In this document: positions 7,287 to 17,097 of the stretch, in pieces
Layout: the number at the start of each line of letters is the position of its first letter
Position numbering within the stretch: position 1 is the stretch's first letter
Origin: Arachidicoccus soli
GTDB taxonomy: Bacteria; Bacteroidota; Bacteroidia; Chitinophagales; Chitinophagaceae
Direction of reading: 5' to 3'
DNA: 64,000 nucleotides
Assembly: GCF_003600625.1 (NCBI RefSeq)
Contig: NZ_CP032489.1
Location: forward strand, 2,790,001-2,854,000
Position numbers and translations under genes: made by a program
Notes under the pieces: generated by a model
Told to the model about the DNA's origin: nothing
Database searches by the model: none
The model's input: the letters and a program-made list of their open reading frames with translations, nothing else

Positions 7287-8606
7287 ATGAAGCGTCACCT
7301 AAAATCAATAGTTATCCTAAACATTTTTTGTATCCTATGTTGGGGGATTGCCAGGGCACAACAAAAATATTTAGGCACTAAGAGTCCATATATTTTTCGT
7401 CCCCAAAAATATACGCCGCCGCCAGAAGGGTTTCAACCAATATTTATAGAATATGTAGGAAGACATGCATCACGTTTTTTTACTAAACCGGAAGCAGATA
7501 AAGCTTTGATAGAAATGATGAGTAAAGGAGGGCTTACATCATTGGGCGAAAAAGTACTACTTGTTGTAAAAGAAATATATGCCATCCAACAAAATAATTA
7601 CGGCAACATTACACTGTCAGGGAAGGCGGAACTAGCGGCAATAGGAAAGAGAATGAGGCAACAATATGCTTCCGTATGGCAAGGTCGTGGCATTGAGATT
7701 GTATGGACCAATAAAAAAAGAACGCATCAAAGTGAGGTGGCTTTTATGAAAGGATTTGGGAGTTATGACAGCACAAAAATACATATCTTTTCTCCTCCGG
7801 ATTCTTTAAACAATACGTTACGTTTTTATGATATATCCCCTGCCTATACACAATATAAAAAAGGAAATTTTATAAAATCGAGAATAGATTCTTTACGCTA
7901 CAATTCAGGCAGTAAAAATATTTCAAGAGATATTTACACCAGAATATTTAAAAAGTTCAACTCTTCCGAAGCCTGGCGTTTTGCCCAAAACATGTACGAT
8001 ATCTATTGCCTGCTTCCTGTTATTAAAAAAGAAATAGCAGCAAGGAAAAAAAAAGATAGTCTGTTTACTCCTATTTATTCAGCATTCACAGAAGAAGATC
8101 TGCAGTGGCTGGATTTTATAAAGCAGGCGAAAGATTTTTATGAAAAAGGGCCAGGCGAAAATAATAAAGGCATTCAAATAAAAATAGCCGCACCATTATT
8201 AGCAGACTTCCTTTATAATATAAAGAGAGAGATTCAGCAACCCAATACGTTGGATGCTCAACTAAACTTTACACATGCTGAGACGATCTCTCCCTTCGCT
8301 TGTCTTTTAGGCATCCCGCAAGCCAGCAAGGCTTCTTCATCCGTTTTTAACTATGCTAAAAACTGGCAGGCAAGTAAAATTATTTCAATGGCATCAAACA
8401 TTCAGTGGGTTTTATACAGCAATGGAAAGTCTTACCTTGTGAAAGTATTGCTGAATGAAAGAACTGCAACATTACCCATTTCTACAACAACCTTTCCTTA
8501 TTACCAGTGGAAGGATGTAGAAGATTTTTACACCAAAAAATTAATTGCTTTAAATAATAAAAAAGACCCAAATTGGCACAACTACTTACTAAATCTTAAG
8601 AACTAA
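7287..8606 (+). CDS. Secreted histidine phosphatase, MINPP-like (phytase-type)
   Basis: A 439-aa protein from the chosen ATG at MKRHLKS; an in-frame ATG at 7269 adds six residues. A signal peptide ends near ARAQ. The clade-2 histidine phosphatase motif appears as YVGRHASRF (catalytic histidine about residue 57). The proton-donor motif appears as THAETISPF (about residue 329), the HAE form used by multiple inositol polyphosphate phosphatases. The likely substrates are phytate or other inositol phosphates in the periplasm or outside. It is monocistronic and ends before a strong bidirectional terminator. Substrate specificity is inferred from motif type only. Confidence 0.75.
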   Translation: MKRHLKSIVILNIFCILCWGIARAQQKYLGTKSPYIFRPQKYTPPPEGFQPIFIEYVGRHASRFFTKPEADKALIEMMSKGGLTSLGEKVLLVVKEIYAIQQNNYGNITLSGKAELAAIGKRMRQQYASVWQGRGIEIVWTNKKRTHQSEVAFMKGFGSYDSTKIHIFSPPDSLNNTLRFYDISPAYTQYKKGNFIKSRIDSLRYNSGSKNISRDIYTRIFKKFNSSEAWRFAQNMYDIYCLLPVIKKEIAARKKKDSLFTPIYSAFTEEDLQWLDFIKQAKDFYEKGPGENNKGIQIKIAAPLLADFLYNIKREIQQPNTLDAQLNFTHAETISPFACLLGIPQASKASSSVFNYAKNWQASKIISMASNIQWVLYSNGKSYLVKVLLNERTATLPISTTTFPYYQWKDVEDFYTKKLIALNNKKDPNWHNYLLNLKN

Positions 8607-8752
8607 AAACCTCAGACCTCAACGTTTTTAAAAAAGGTAAATCACGAATCACCATTTTGCATTTTCTATGTATAAGCAGCGTGCTATAGCGGGATTTCTT
8701 TTCAAAATTGTTACTATCGGTTTATACAAAATCATTAACCAAATAGTAGATA

Positions 8753-8793
8753 TCACTAAAAAGTCAGCCAATAATTGGCTGACTTTTTAGTGA
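8753..8793. terminator. Bidirectional terminator, perfect 20-bp hairpin
   Basis: The arm TCACTAAAAAGTCAGCCAAT (8753-8772) is exactly complementary to 8774-8793. A-rich and T-rich arm segments give a U-tract in either direction. It sits between the convergent phosphatase and beta-propeller genes. Confidence 0.85.
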
Positions 8794-8847
8794 TGAAGTA
8801 AAGAATAAGAATGTCTAAATTTTAATATCGTTTTTGCTTACTCAATT

Positions 8848-9849
8848 TTATTTCTTTCCAACAACCAAAATTGCGAAAGAACCCGGTTTAATCGATTTTT
8901 TATTAATAAAATCCGCAGATGCCAAATAAAGCAACTGCGTTTTTGGATCAAAAGCCATGGTCTTTGAATGATATTTTGTTTTCAATACCTGAATACGACT
9001 ATACTTATCTGCAGATTCCTGATGAAAAATATCCAATGAACCATCTTTGTTGGACACAAATATTAAATGCCTATTCGCATCATATCTTATAGCGTCAACT
9101 CCTTGACCAATGGGTAATATAGCAAGGGTTTCGCCATTCATTTCATTTATAACGGACATACCTTTATTTCCTCTGCAAGCTGAGAACAAGCGGTGATTAG
9201 ATGCATCCAGGGCCAAAGCGGTAGGGCCTTCACCGGGAGCTAAATTCCACTTATTTTCTATGGCAAAAGTAGTTGTGTTAAGTTTCAACAATTGACTCTC
9301 TTTCTCCAGATTTACGAATAACCCGCCTTTCCCATCTGCAACGGCAAATTCAGGGCTACCTTCTAAATCAACTGTAGTCACCACTTCCCCATTCTCCGCA
9401 TTGATAACCGTTGCACTTCTGCTATCTCCGTTGAAAGCATACACATTTTTAGAATAAGGATCATAAATAATAGCATCAGGGCCTTCACCGGTGCTTTTTA
9501 TTTTTTTTATAACCTTTAATGTTTTTAGGTCAAACATAATTATTGAATTCGCATCTCCATTACTGAGAAAACCATGATTGAATGGAAATGCGAATGTAAC
9601 CCCATGCACGCCATTGAGTTCACTAATTGTTCCTACCAATTTATTTGTATGAAGATCTATTACTTGAACCATTGTTTCGTGTGTAACAAAGAGTCGATGA
9701 TAAACAGTATCAACAATACTATAATCCCAACCTCCATCGCCCGGCAGGGGTATTGACTTTAGTATTTTAAATTGATTTACGCCTTGCTGCGCATCTACTC
9801 CTGTAAAGAAAATAGGAGATAAAAGAATTAAAAACAGAACTTTTTTCAT
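8848..9849 (-). CDS. YncE-family beta-propeller protein, secreted
   Basis: A 333-aa protein with a signal peptide ending near FFTGVDAQ. It then shows repeated YVTN/YncE-type blades, for example RLFVTHETMVQVIDLHTNKLVGTI, NVYAFNGDSRSATVINAENGEVV and RLFSACRGNKGMSVINEMNGETL. About seven blades fit a full propeller. YncE-like proteins bind DNA or ligands in the periplasm, and no enzymatic residues can be assigned. It is transcribed alone, toward the shared terminator at 8753-8793. It is a neighbour of, but not obviously linked to, the TonB-dependent receptor locus. Confidence 0.8.
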   Translation of the reverse strand: MKKVLFLILLSPIFFTGVDAQQGVNQFKILKSIPLPGDGGWDYSIVDTVYHRLFVTHETMVQVIDLHTNKLVGTISELNGVHGVTFAFPFNHGFLSNGDANSIIMFDLKTLKVIKKIKSTGEGPDAIIYDPYSKNVYAFNGDSRSATVINAENGEVVTTVDLEGSPEFAVADGKGGLFVNLEKESQLLKLNTTTFAIENKWNLAPGEGPTALALDASNHRLFSACRGNKGMSVINEMNGETLAILPIGQGVDAIRYDANRHLIFVSNKDGSLDIFHQESADKYSRIQVLKTKYHSKTMAFDPKTQLLYLASADFINKKSIKPGSFAILVVGKK

Positions 9850-10247
9850 TAGTCTAAATATTTATTATTTTAATTAAAGAAATATATAAATCCCTTAATG
9901 ATTCAATACAACTGTGTAAATGAAGCTTCTTCCAATCATCACTCTTTACTCAATTAATTTGAACAAAAAGCATATTTTATCTAAATTCGTATCCGTGAAT
10001 TTGGGTCTTTTACAAATGAATAAACAGTTGTCAAGATCTATAATGATAAGACAACTGCATCTATTTACTTATAAATCTTTTAGGCTCAAGCTTTGTTTAC
10101 GATCAATTTTAAAGCAAACAAAAAGAAGATTTCTAATTGTAAGAATAAATAACAGGAATACATTCCGGCAATCGTTGTAATAATAGTACATCCTTTTACT
10201 TTTTAAGAATGTATTCCTGCATTTCAGCAAATAAATTCCCTTACTTT
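9850..10247. other. Intergenic region with a 13-bp inverted repeat
   Basis: No gene is supported; the short plus-strand frame at 9920-10180 lacks any recognisable feature. CAGGAATACATTC (10153-10165) and its complement GAATGTATTCCTG (10207-10219) flank a 41-nt loop just beyond the end of the beta-helix gene. They may form its transcription end or a recombination remnant. Confidence 0.4.
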
Positions 10248-11432
10248 TTAATGTTGATTACCTTTGCCATCAGTAGTATAAGCGCCTATGTCATTGTTGT
10301 AGGTAGGATTTCCCTTTCCTAATGCCGGAGAGCCTGCTTTCAAATGAAAGTCATCTGAAGTTGTACGTTGAGAAGGGTTTGGAGGATTAGTGGAATAGTT
10401 CACAAACATTGGATTCATAAGATTGCTTTTGGTAGAAATAATGTCAGAGCTTTGTGCTTTTCCTAAAGAACCGGCAGGATAATAATTACTGATTAATGAA
10501 TCTACAGTCGCATAAAAATAATTATTACCATATTTTACAGTAGAAATATCAGCTGTTGGTGTAATATCCAACCCGTCATAATTGCTTACAATTAAATTAT
10601 TATAAACCTGAGCTGTTGCAAAAGCATCAACTAATATTCCTCTTCCCGGCTCTGCCGCACCTCTTCTGAATCCATTATTTACAACGGTATTATTGTAAAC
10701 GGCTACATTTGTTTGCGGGATTTGAACTGTGGCGCTTGTATAAACTTTGATGGCACTTCCTGCACCACCCCATATTACATTATAGGCTACTGTTCCGGTT
10801 GGGCCATTATGGAAGTCAATTCCCTCTCCATCTGTCGTTCCTTCTCCAATAATGGTATTACGAAGGATATTAACTTTAGCAGGACCAAAGATACCAATGG
10901 CATTATCTTGTCCATCAGTAAACCAACAATCCTCAATATCGACGTTTATTGGGGAAGAAACAGTAATAGTTGCACGCGGGCTTCCTGAAGAATCCGGCCC
11001 ACCTGCCCAATCTATTTTCGTCCACTTGAAAGAAAGCCCCTTAGCGCTGTCGCACTGAAAACCACCCCAGTCTCCGGGTTTTTGTGTAAGTGAAGTAAAA
11101 GAAATAGGTTTATCTTTTGTACCATTACTTTCAATTGTCCCCTGAATATAAAATGCACTATTATTCAGCACCTCTATTTTCGCACCTGGTTGTACTACTA
11201 AAGAATCTCCCGGCAGTACAGTTACATCCCCGCTTACTTTATAAGTAGAGTCTGCTAACATTACACCTTTTAATGTACCTCCTGTTATAGTTGTTGAGGT
11301 AATAGAGTTTGCGGGTAATACTACCGGTTGTTTAATATTCACCGAATTCTTAGTACAAGCCGACAACAAAAAACCGATACTCAATACCGGCACCAATATT
11401 TTCCGGTATTTTACAATGATTAGTTCTTTCAT
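10248..11432 (-). CDS. Right-handed parallel beta-helix lipoprotein
   Basis: A 394-aa protein with a lipoprotein signal (lipobox LSAC, cysteine about residue 26). It then has a repetitive beta-helix: GDVTVLPGDSLVVQPGAKIEVLNNSAFYI, followed by turns such as NVDIEDCWFTDGQDNAIGIFG, KVNILRNTIIGEG and NVAVYNNTVVNNG. Such folds occur in pectate-lyase-like enzymes and in surface adhesins, but no catalytic residues can be assigned. It follows the TonB-dependent receptor gene by 18 bp on the same strand and was probably its operon partner as a surface-exposed component. With the receptor frameshifted, it may have lost its function. Confidence 0.75.
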   Translation of the reverse strand: MKELIIVKYRKILVPVLSIGFLLSACTKNSVNIKQPVVLPANSITSTTITGGTLKGVMLADSTYKVSGDVTVLPGDSLVVQPGAKIEVLNNSAFYIQGTIESNGTKDKPISFTSLTQKPGDWGGFQCDSAKGLSFKWTKIDWAGGPDSSGSPRATITVSSPINVDIEDCWFTDGQDNAIGIFGPAKVNILRNTIIGEGTTDGEGIDFHNGPTGTVAYNVIWGGAGSAIKVYTSATVQIPQTNVAVYNNTVVNNGFRRGAAEPGRGILVDAFATAQVYNNLIVSNYDGLDITPTADISTVKYGNNYFYATVDSLISNYYPAGSLGKAQSSDIISTKSNLMNPMFVNYSTNPPNPSQRTTSDDFHLKAGSPALGKGNPTYNNDIGAYTTDGKGNQH

Positions 11433-11450
11433 TTTTTAAATTTTATTTGA

Positions 11451-14199
11451 TTAAAAGAGATATTTCACGCCAACTTGATAACTAGGTTCATAGGTGCTCT
11501 TAGAGACAATAAGTGATCCTTGTGTTTTCAAGACTGTTGAAGAGTTTAATAGATTATTGAATTTGCCGGATACTGTAAAATGTTGTCCTAATTTCTTTTG
11601 CAGGGATAAAGAAAGATAAGATAAGGGCTGTTGGTAATAATCAGAATTATAGTAAAGTGAAACTTCAGATAATGTTTTTCCTATGTATTCATAGGAAAGT
11701 TGTCCATAAAAACCGGCAGAAGCACTCTTATATAACAAGGATATGTTGAATACATTATTTGATTGCCCCTGAAGCGGGCGTGTTTCCATAACATGTAAAC
11801 TATCTATTTGCTTTAGGTTAGGGTCATGATTTGCTTTATAATAAAATATTTTAGGTGTATTAATAGCCGAATGCGTATAAGTGTAATTTCCTTCAAATCC
11901 TATATTTCCGAAAAATTTGGTGACGGCAAGCTCTAATCCATAATTATGTGCAGTACCATAATTTTCGGGAGTATAATAAATTTGCCCGCTATTTAATCCT
12001 CCGTCTACCAAACCCAATTCGATAGGATTTTGAATACGCTTATAAAAAACGCCTGCAAAAATTTGTTGTTCTCCTCCCGGATAAGTTTCAAACCGGAAAT
12101 CAAAATTATCTGCTGTGGCATGTTTCAGGTAAGGGTTTCCTCTTTCTATATAATCTGTACCGCGAATCGTATAAGGAACGAGTTCATAATAATTGGGTCG
12201 TGAAATAGATCTAAAATAAGATAGCCTTAAGTTGGTTTTTTTGGAAAGACTATATTTAAAATGAATACTAGGCAAAAAATCAAAATAATTGATCGTTTCT
12301 TCTGAAATGGCCGTAACACTTTGTTTGGAAGTTTTAAAATGTTGTGCAGTATTTTCTCCTCTTATACCACCTGATATTTCAAGTTTTTGAAGGTTTATCC
12401 GCGCTTGTAAATAAGCTGCACCGACATCTTCGGTGGCCTGATAATTATTGGGGGTCATAAGTTCCTGAACCAGCCGAATTAAAAACAGACCAATCTGTAT
12501 GATAAATATCAGTAAATACCGGTTTTCCACTCGTAGCACCTCCGTTTGAGTTGGTAGTTGGTGGTCTTAAAGTATATAAATCCTGGTAATTATATCTCGA
12601 TTTAGCTCTATACATCCCGCCTGTTTTTAATTCCATTGAAGCGTTTTGACCAATCTTTTTTCTATAACTTACATTAATCAAGCCTGTATAATCATGGTCA
12701 TTATTTTTTTGCCAAATTCTTTCAATGCTATTAAAGTATGTTGGAGTTCTGGAAAAATCAGGGTTAATCAAAAAATCATTGGTAAGCGTTGCACGGTCGG
12801 GTGAATGCTTGCCAGATTCTGACAATACGCCTGCCCAGTCTATCAATAAATGACTATTAATCAAATGTGTAGCTGAGAGTTTTAAATTCTCGATAAACTG
12901 TTTCTGTGTTAATGATTGATCATTAAGGAATACTTGTCCGGTACCGGGTCCGGTACGACCCGTTCCTACTAAAGTTGTATCAGTACTCAAACGTGCACGA
13001 GAGAGATAGGTGTACAAATAAAAATTATCTAAATTAAATTTATTATTATCATTTAATCGATAATCTAAATGCGCTATCAGACCATTATTTAATTGATGTG
13101 TAGAACCTAAATTATTGGAAACTTCAATCTGTCTAAGTTTGTTGGAGATAAATTGATTTTCAGGAGATACAGCAGCAAACATACTTTTCTCACCGTAATA
13201 AAGATTTTGGATATTATCTGATAAAATGACGCCTAGTTTTTTCTTTAAATAACGGTTACTAAAAGTAAATCCTAAAATACCATTTGGCAATGCTTGCTTA
13301 TTACGAAAATCTAAATTAGAGCGAGAAAAATCTTCCGGCTTAGCTGTATATCCTGGTGGATTCCTTTGCAATGGGCTTTTCGATTGAATATCATTAGTTG
13401 GGAAATAAGTAAATTTCCTATTGAGAAACATCTGTTCATAACCAATAGCTGCATTTGCCTGAATGGAAAATGAATCCGGTGCATTTTTCATGCAGAGATT
13501 GACAGTTCCTCCAATAGCATCCCCCTCCATATCCGGCATTAAGGTCTTATCCACTGTTATCCTCTCCAGTAAGTCCGAAGGAATTATACTTAATGAAACT
13601 GAACGGGATTTTTCATCCGGACTCGCGATTTGTATTCCATCTATTAAAGTATTATTGTATCTAGGCTCCATTCCTCTTATAATGGTATAAGATTCATCCG
13701 GAGAACTATTCTTCTTTAAGGTAACCCCGGACATTCTTTGCAACACATTAGCAGCATTAATATCCGGCGATCGCTCTATGGCCTTAGCGGAAATAATATT
13801 CGTTATGTTGAGCGAGTTTTTTTCCGTAGAACGGGAAGCTTCTTCTGAGCTAGCATCTAATTTGCCGAATACTGTTAAGGAATTCATTTCATCCGGCTTA
13901 TCATCTAAGAAAAGATTTAGATTAACCTCCCTGCCGTTCTGAACGGTTATAGTTTTTCGTTGCAATATATATCCCACATAGGTCGCAGTAACTGTATGTT
14001 TTCCTGAAGCAATACTATTAAAATGATATTGACCAAACCGATCGGTTTCTGTTTCCCGGTTATCTAATGACACATATGCTCCTATAAGTGGAGTATTTGT
14101 TACTTTATCATAGACAAATCCCTTTAAAAATACTTTCTGTGCATGTGTAAGATTTTGCAAGCCCATTAAAATAATCAGCCATAAAAACTGCTTCGTCAT
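11451..14199 (-). pseudogene. TonB-dependent outer-membrane receptor, frameshifted
   Basis: Two overlapping frames make one receptor. The N-terminal 584-aa frame (14199 to 12445) has a signal peptide and a CarboxypepD_reg-like domain (GFVYDKVTNTPLIGAYVSL...). It then has a plug domain (VLQRMSGVTLKKNSSPDESYTIIRG, GGTVNL) and the first barrel strands. It stops just after GSGTYDP. The second frame continues without loss at NNYQATEDVGAAYLQ and ends in a typical barrel terminus (YQVGVKYLF). Removing one base from the run of five G on the plus strand (12450-12454) would restore a 915-aa protein. The substrate is unknown. The beta-helix lipoprotein follows downstream. An IS element sits 52 bp upstream of the start, suggesting the locus is silent or decaying. 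A sequencing error in the homopolymer is possible. Confidence 0.8.
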
Positions 14200-14251
14200 A
14201 ATGTTTAATTATAACGGCAAAACTATATTTCTGTTATTACCATAAAATGTA

Positions 14252-15756
14252 TTCTGGAGTTTCCCCAAAATTTCATTCGGGGAATAAGCTCAGCAGGTAT
14301 CTTTGTGGAGGATTGTCCTTTTTGTTATGGGTAAAGATACCTGCTTTTGTTTTTTTGAGCAATTCAAAGATTCCATCTGCCATTGCATAGTTAAAAAACG
14401 AAGGTATCCCAAAGAAGCGTTTTGATAAAATAAACACTTTTTGCACCATTAATTTTAGCTTTAAATTCATTCCCAAATATATACTTGTAAAGTAAGCAAT
14501 AGCGTTAATGATGGCAACTAAGTTTCGGATGCCGTTGTAGCTTCTAACCCTTATGTCCTCTAAATTATAGCTTTGTTTGATGTAGCGGTAACATTCATCG
14601 CATTTCCATCTTGTAAGATATATTTCCACTATCTTATACACTTCTTTGGGTTCTGTATTTTGGGGTTCCAGGTTGCTCAAAAGTACCATAGGATGCTGCC
14701 CAAAACCTTTGATGATGACTACATTGAACCACTGGCCGGGCGTGTCGAACAAAGCACATCTTTGAATACCAAATGTAATATTTATTACCGTTTCTTTACC
14801 ATCTTCAATTTTGTTTATTTGTGCCTTGTATGGCAGTGTGGCGTGGGTTTCTAACCTATCTGCCTTCACGGCTACGATGCCGCCATTTTTGTTTTTGGTT
14901 AATAGCCACCGGTTCAGCTTTAGCCTAGTTACAAAGTTTAAATCATTGCTTGTAAAGTGTTGTATGATTTCATTGCAATCGCCTCCTCTGTCAATTGCCC
15001 AAACGCCCGATGTACCTGTCTTTTGTATTACTTTGTCAATGGTGTCCGTTATTTTCTTTGTGCCACTTACATAATCTTTTTCTAGGCTGGAATAAGCTTC
15101 GCAATACAGCGGTACTATTTTATTGTGTTCCAAATTGGCGGCAGTTACTTGGCACAAATGGTAACCCTGTGCCCCTACACCTTCGCTGCCATCGTACACC
15201 CCACAAAGATTTTCCATAGCCTTGGCGTAGGGTTTGGTAATGTCGCCGGGATCAATGGCTATTACCATTTCATCAGTAATTTTATCATCGCCAAGGCGGA
15301 TGATTTGCTCGTTGATATGATTACTAAAATCTTCGGCTGCCAAATTCCGGCACAGCCTATCCTCCGTTTTTATCAGTTTAATATCCTCTTGCAGGCTTCG
15401 GGCTATGTTGGATATTTTAATGTCTTTGCAAGCCTGTATGCCGTAAATAAGCTCTTTGATAAGCCTACCGGTAGTTTTGCCTAAGCCCTTGCTCAAGATT
15501 CCCGAAAATTTATTAGCTTGTGCCTTGAAACGGCTGATAGCAGAAGAGTTTGCATCCATAATCGTAGTTAAATGTTTATTGATACTGCATTATACGAAAG
15601 TGGATGCATTTTTTTGAGGAATCTTTTTTCAGCACAAAAATTGGCAGACAAACCAAATGCTTGAAAAATAATATGCTTACACTTCTAATCCCGCCTAAAC
15701 CTCCGCCGACACTAAGGTGTAGAAATAATCGAGGAAATTTTGGGGAAACTCCAGAA
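14252..15756. mobile_element. IS4-type insertion sequence, complete
   Basis: Inverted ends TTCTGGAGTTTCCCC... match perfectly over 23 bp inside the element (14252-14274 and 15734-15756). TGTA occurs directly outside both ends as a possible 4-bp duplication. The shared 8-mer AATGTATT at 14246-14253 and 15755-15762 makes the exact boundary ambiguous. The element carries one transposase gene and a non-coding stretch of about 200 bp at its right side. Confidence 0.85.
14273..15559 (-). CDS. IS4-family-like DDE transposase
   Basis: A 428-aa protein that fills the element. DDE signatures are visible: first aspartate in AIDPGDITKPYA, second in WAIDRGGD, and the glutamate region in IYLTRWKCDECYRYIKQSYNLEDIRVRS, which is a relaxed Y-R-E-K motif. 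The frame is intact and ends within the left inverted-repeat zone, so the copy may be active. It is transcribed toward the TonB-dependent receptor gene, so read-through could drive or disturb that gene. Confidence 0.85.
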   Translation of the reverse strand: MDANSSAISRFKAQANKFSGILSKGLGKTTGRLIKELIYGIQACKDIKISNIARSLQEDIKLIKTEDRLCRNLAAEDFSNHINEQIIRLGDDKITDEMVIAIDPGDITKPYAKAMENLCGVYDGSEGVGAQGYHLCQVTAANLEHNKIVPLYCEAYSSLEKDYVSGTKKITDTIDKVIQKTGTSGVWAIDRGGDCNEIIQHFTSNDLNFVTRLKLNRWLLTKNKNGGIVAVKADRLETHATLPYKAQINKIEDGKETVINITFGIQRCALFDTPGQWFNVVIIKGFGQHPMVLLSNLEPQNTEPKEVYKIVEIYLTRWKCDECYRYIKQSYNLEDIRVRSYNGIRNLVAIINAIAYFTSIYLGMNLKLKLMVQKVFILSKRFFGIPSFFNYAMADGIFELLKKTKAGIFTHNKKDNPPQRYLLSLFPE

Positions 15757-16312
15757 TGTATTTAATACAAACTAATTGTATAATAATTTATACATTTCTA
15801 TTATTTTTTTTTAAAACTTTAAAAACCTCAGAATTTCTTTAAAATTCCTTCTCATGACTGTTAAGCTTGTTTAAAAATATTATGTATAAAAAATGAGTTC
15901 GCTGTTAACCTTTTGGGCAATTTTATTATCTCATTCTTTGTTTTTTTAAAGATATGTAACAGTTTTAGTTCAATATATTGAACTATAGTTATTGATTTAT
16001 AATTTCACATTCTAAATTATCATCGAAAATAAACTGGCAGCAATTAGCTTTTTACAGCAGTTTCGAGTTGCAATTAAGTCATAAATCTCCTCATGATGTG
16101 TTAGCACATAAAATTGATTGACAATTTTATCTGAATCCGCTTTCAGCAAGCACTACTCTGTGGAAAATAACCGTCCTGCTATACCCATTCTTTTACAGAT
16201 ATCCTTGATATTGCTAAATCCTATCCGTAATCTCTCGTATGAATGTGTACTTAAACAATGGGTTGATAATCAGAATGCCATAGAAATACAGATATGGCGC
16301 TCTTTGATTAGC
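15757..16312. other. AT-rich region without intact genes
   Basis: The sequence is AT-rich with no convincing frame. It was presumably the upstream region of the TonB-dependent receptor before the IS4-type insertion, plus the far end of the decayed transposase. A plus-strand frame at 16118-16417 lacks any family features. Confidence 0.35.
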
Positions 16313-17034
16313 CTAAGATGCTACTTTCTTATCAGCTATAACCACTATTTTGTGATTTGTACATATAGATTGTACCCGACTATAACATTTTCTCCCTTCG
16401 GCAATAAAATTCGCTGACTTTTTTATCATCGTCTCGGTTTCTTTGGTAACTTCTATCTTGCTTAATGCTGTAAATACACTCATTTTAAGAAACTTGGGTT
16501 TTGTTTCCGGCATATGTTTTTTGTTCTCAACTTTTTATTTTTGGCGTATGGGATACGACAACTATTGCTTTTACTTGTATGTCTTATTCTTTTTCCGGCT
16601 TGTCCGAAGAAGCATCCCAGCCCTCTTTTCAATGACCTTCAAAGATGCCTTCGTCCATTTCTATGAATTCATCCAATTGATATTTATTGTCCCGGTGTTC
16701 CATACTTATCCGTATCTTTTACATCATTAACCAAATTGACTCATACCGGCTATGGCCAATAATGCTTTGCATTTTCAACGCGGAAAAGCCTTTTAAGTAA
16801 GTCTCATAACCAAACCTTGTAACCTGAATTGGAATGCTCCATAATCGTACCCGTTTTTAAGCCGATGGCTTTATCACAAAAATTACAGCGCCACTTCGGC
16901 TCGGCTTCTATCCGGTAATAAGAGAGCAATTCACCGCGATTATAAACAATACCGGACTGTTCTTTATGCACCTTGAAAAAATCCCGACAAATCTTATCAT
17001 AGTTATATCAGCTAAAAAATAAAGACATCTCCAT
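16313..17034 (-). pseudogene. Decayed IS1595-type transposase
   Basis: Read leftward from an ATG at 17034, pieces of an IS1595/ISXO2 transposase can be followed through several frames. A zinc-ribbon end reads WRCNFCDKAIGLKTGTIMEHSN, then YLKGFSALKMQSIIGHSRYESIW, then YQLDEFIEMDEGIFEGH, which carries the catalytic aspartates and glutamate region. Last comes a short frame (16313-16513) that would form the next beta-strands. In-frame stops (for example TGA at 17008-17010) and frameshifts make it inactive. It is not a copy of the IS1595-type element at 52692-53707. It marks the boundary of the polysaccharide locus. Confidence 0.65.
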
Positions 17035-17097
17035 AACTAATATATTTGGTGTAAATATGCTGACTATATTAGCTTTTTCAAATAACGGATAGTCATT

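Noticed and set aside
9920-10180. 86-aa plus-strand frame
   Set aside because: Composition typical of AT-rich intergenic DNA, no ribosome-binding site or recognisable motif.
16118-16730. Plus-strand frames of about 95-99 aa
   Set aside because: They are antisense to the decayed IS1595-type transposase.
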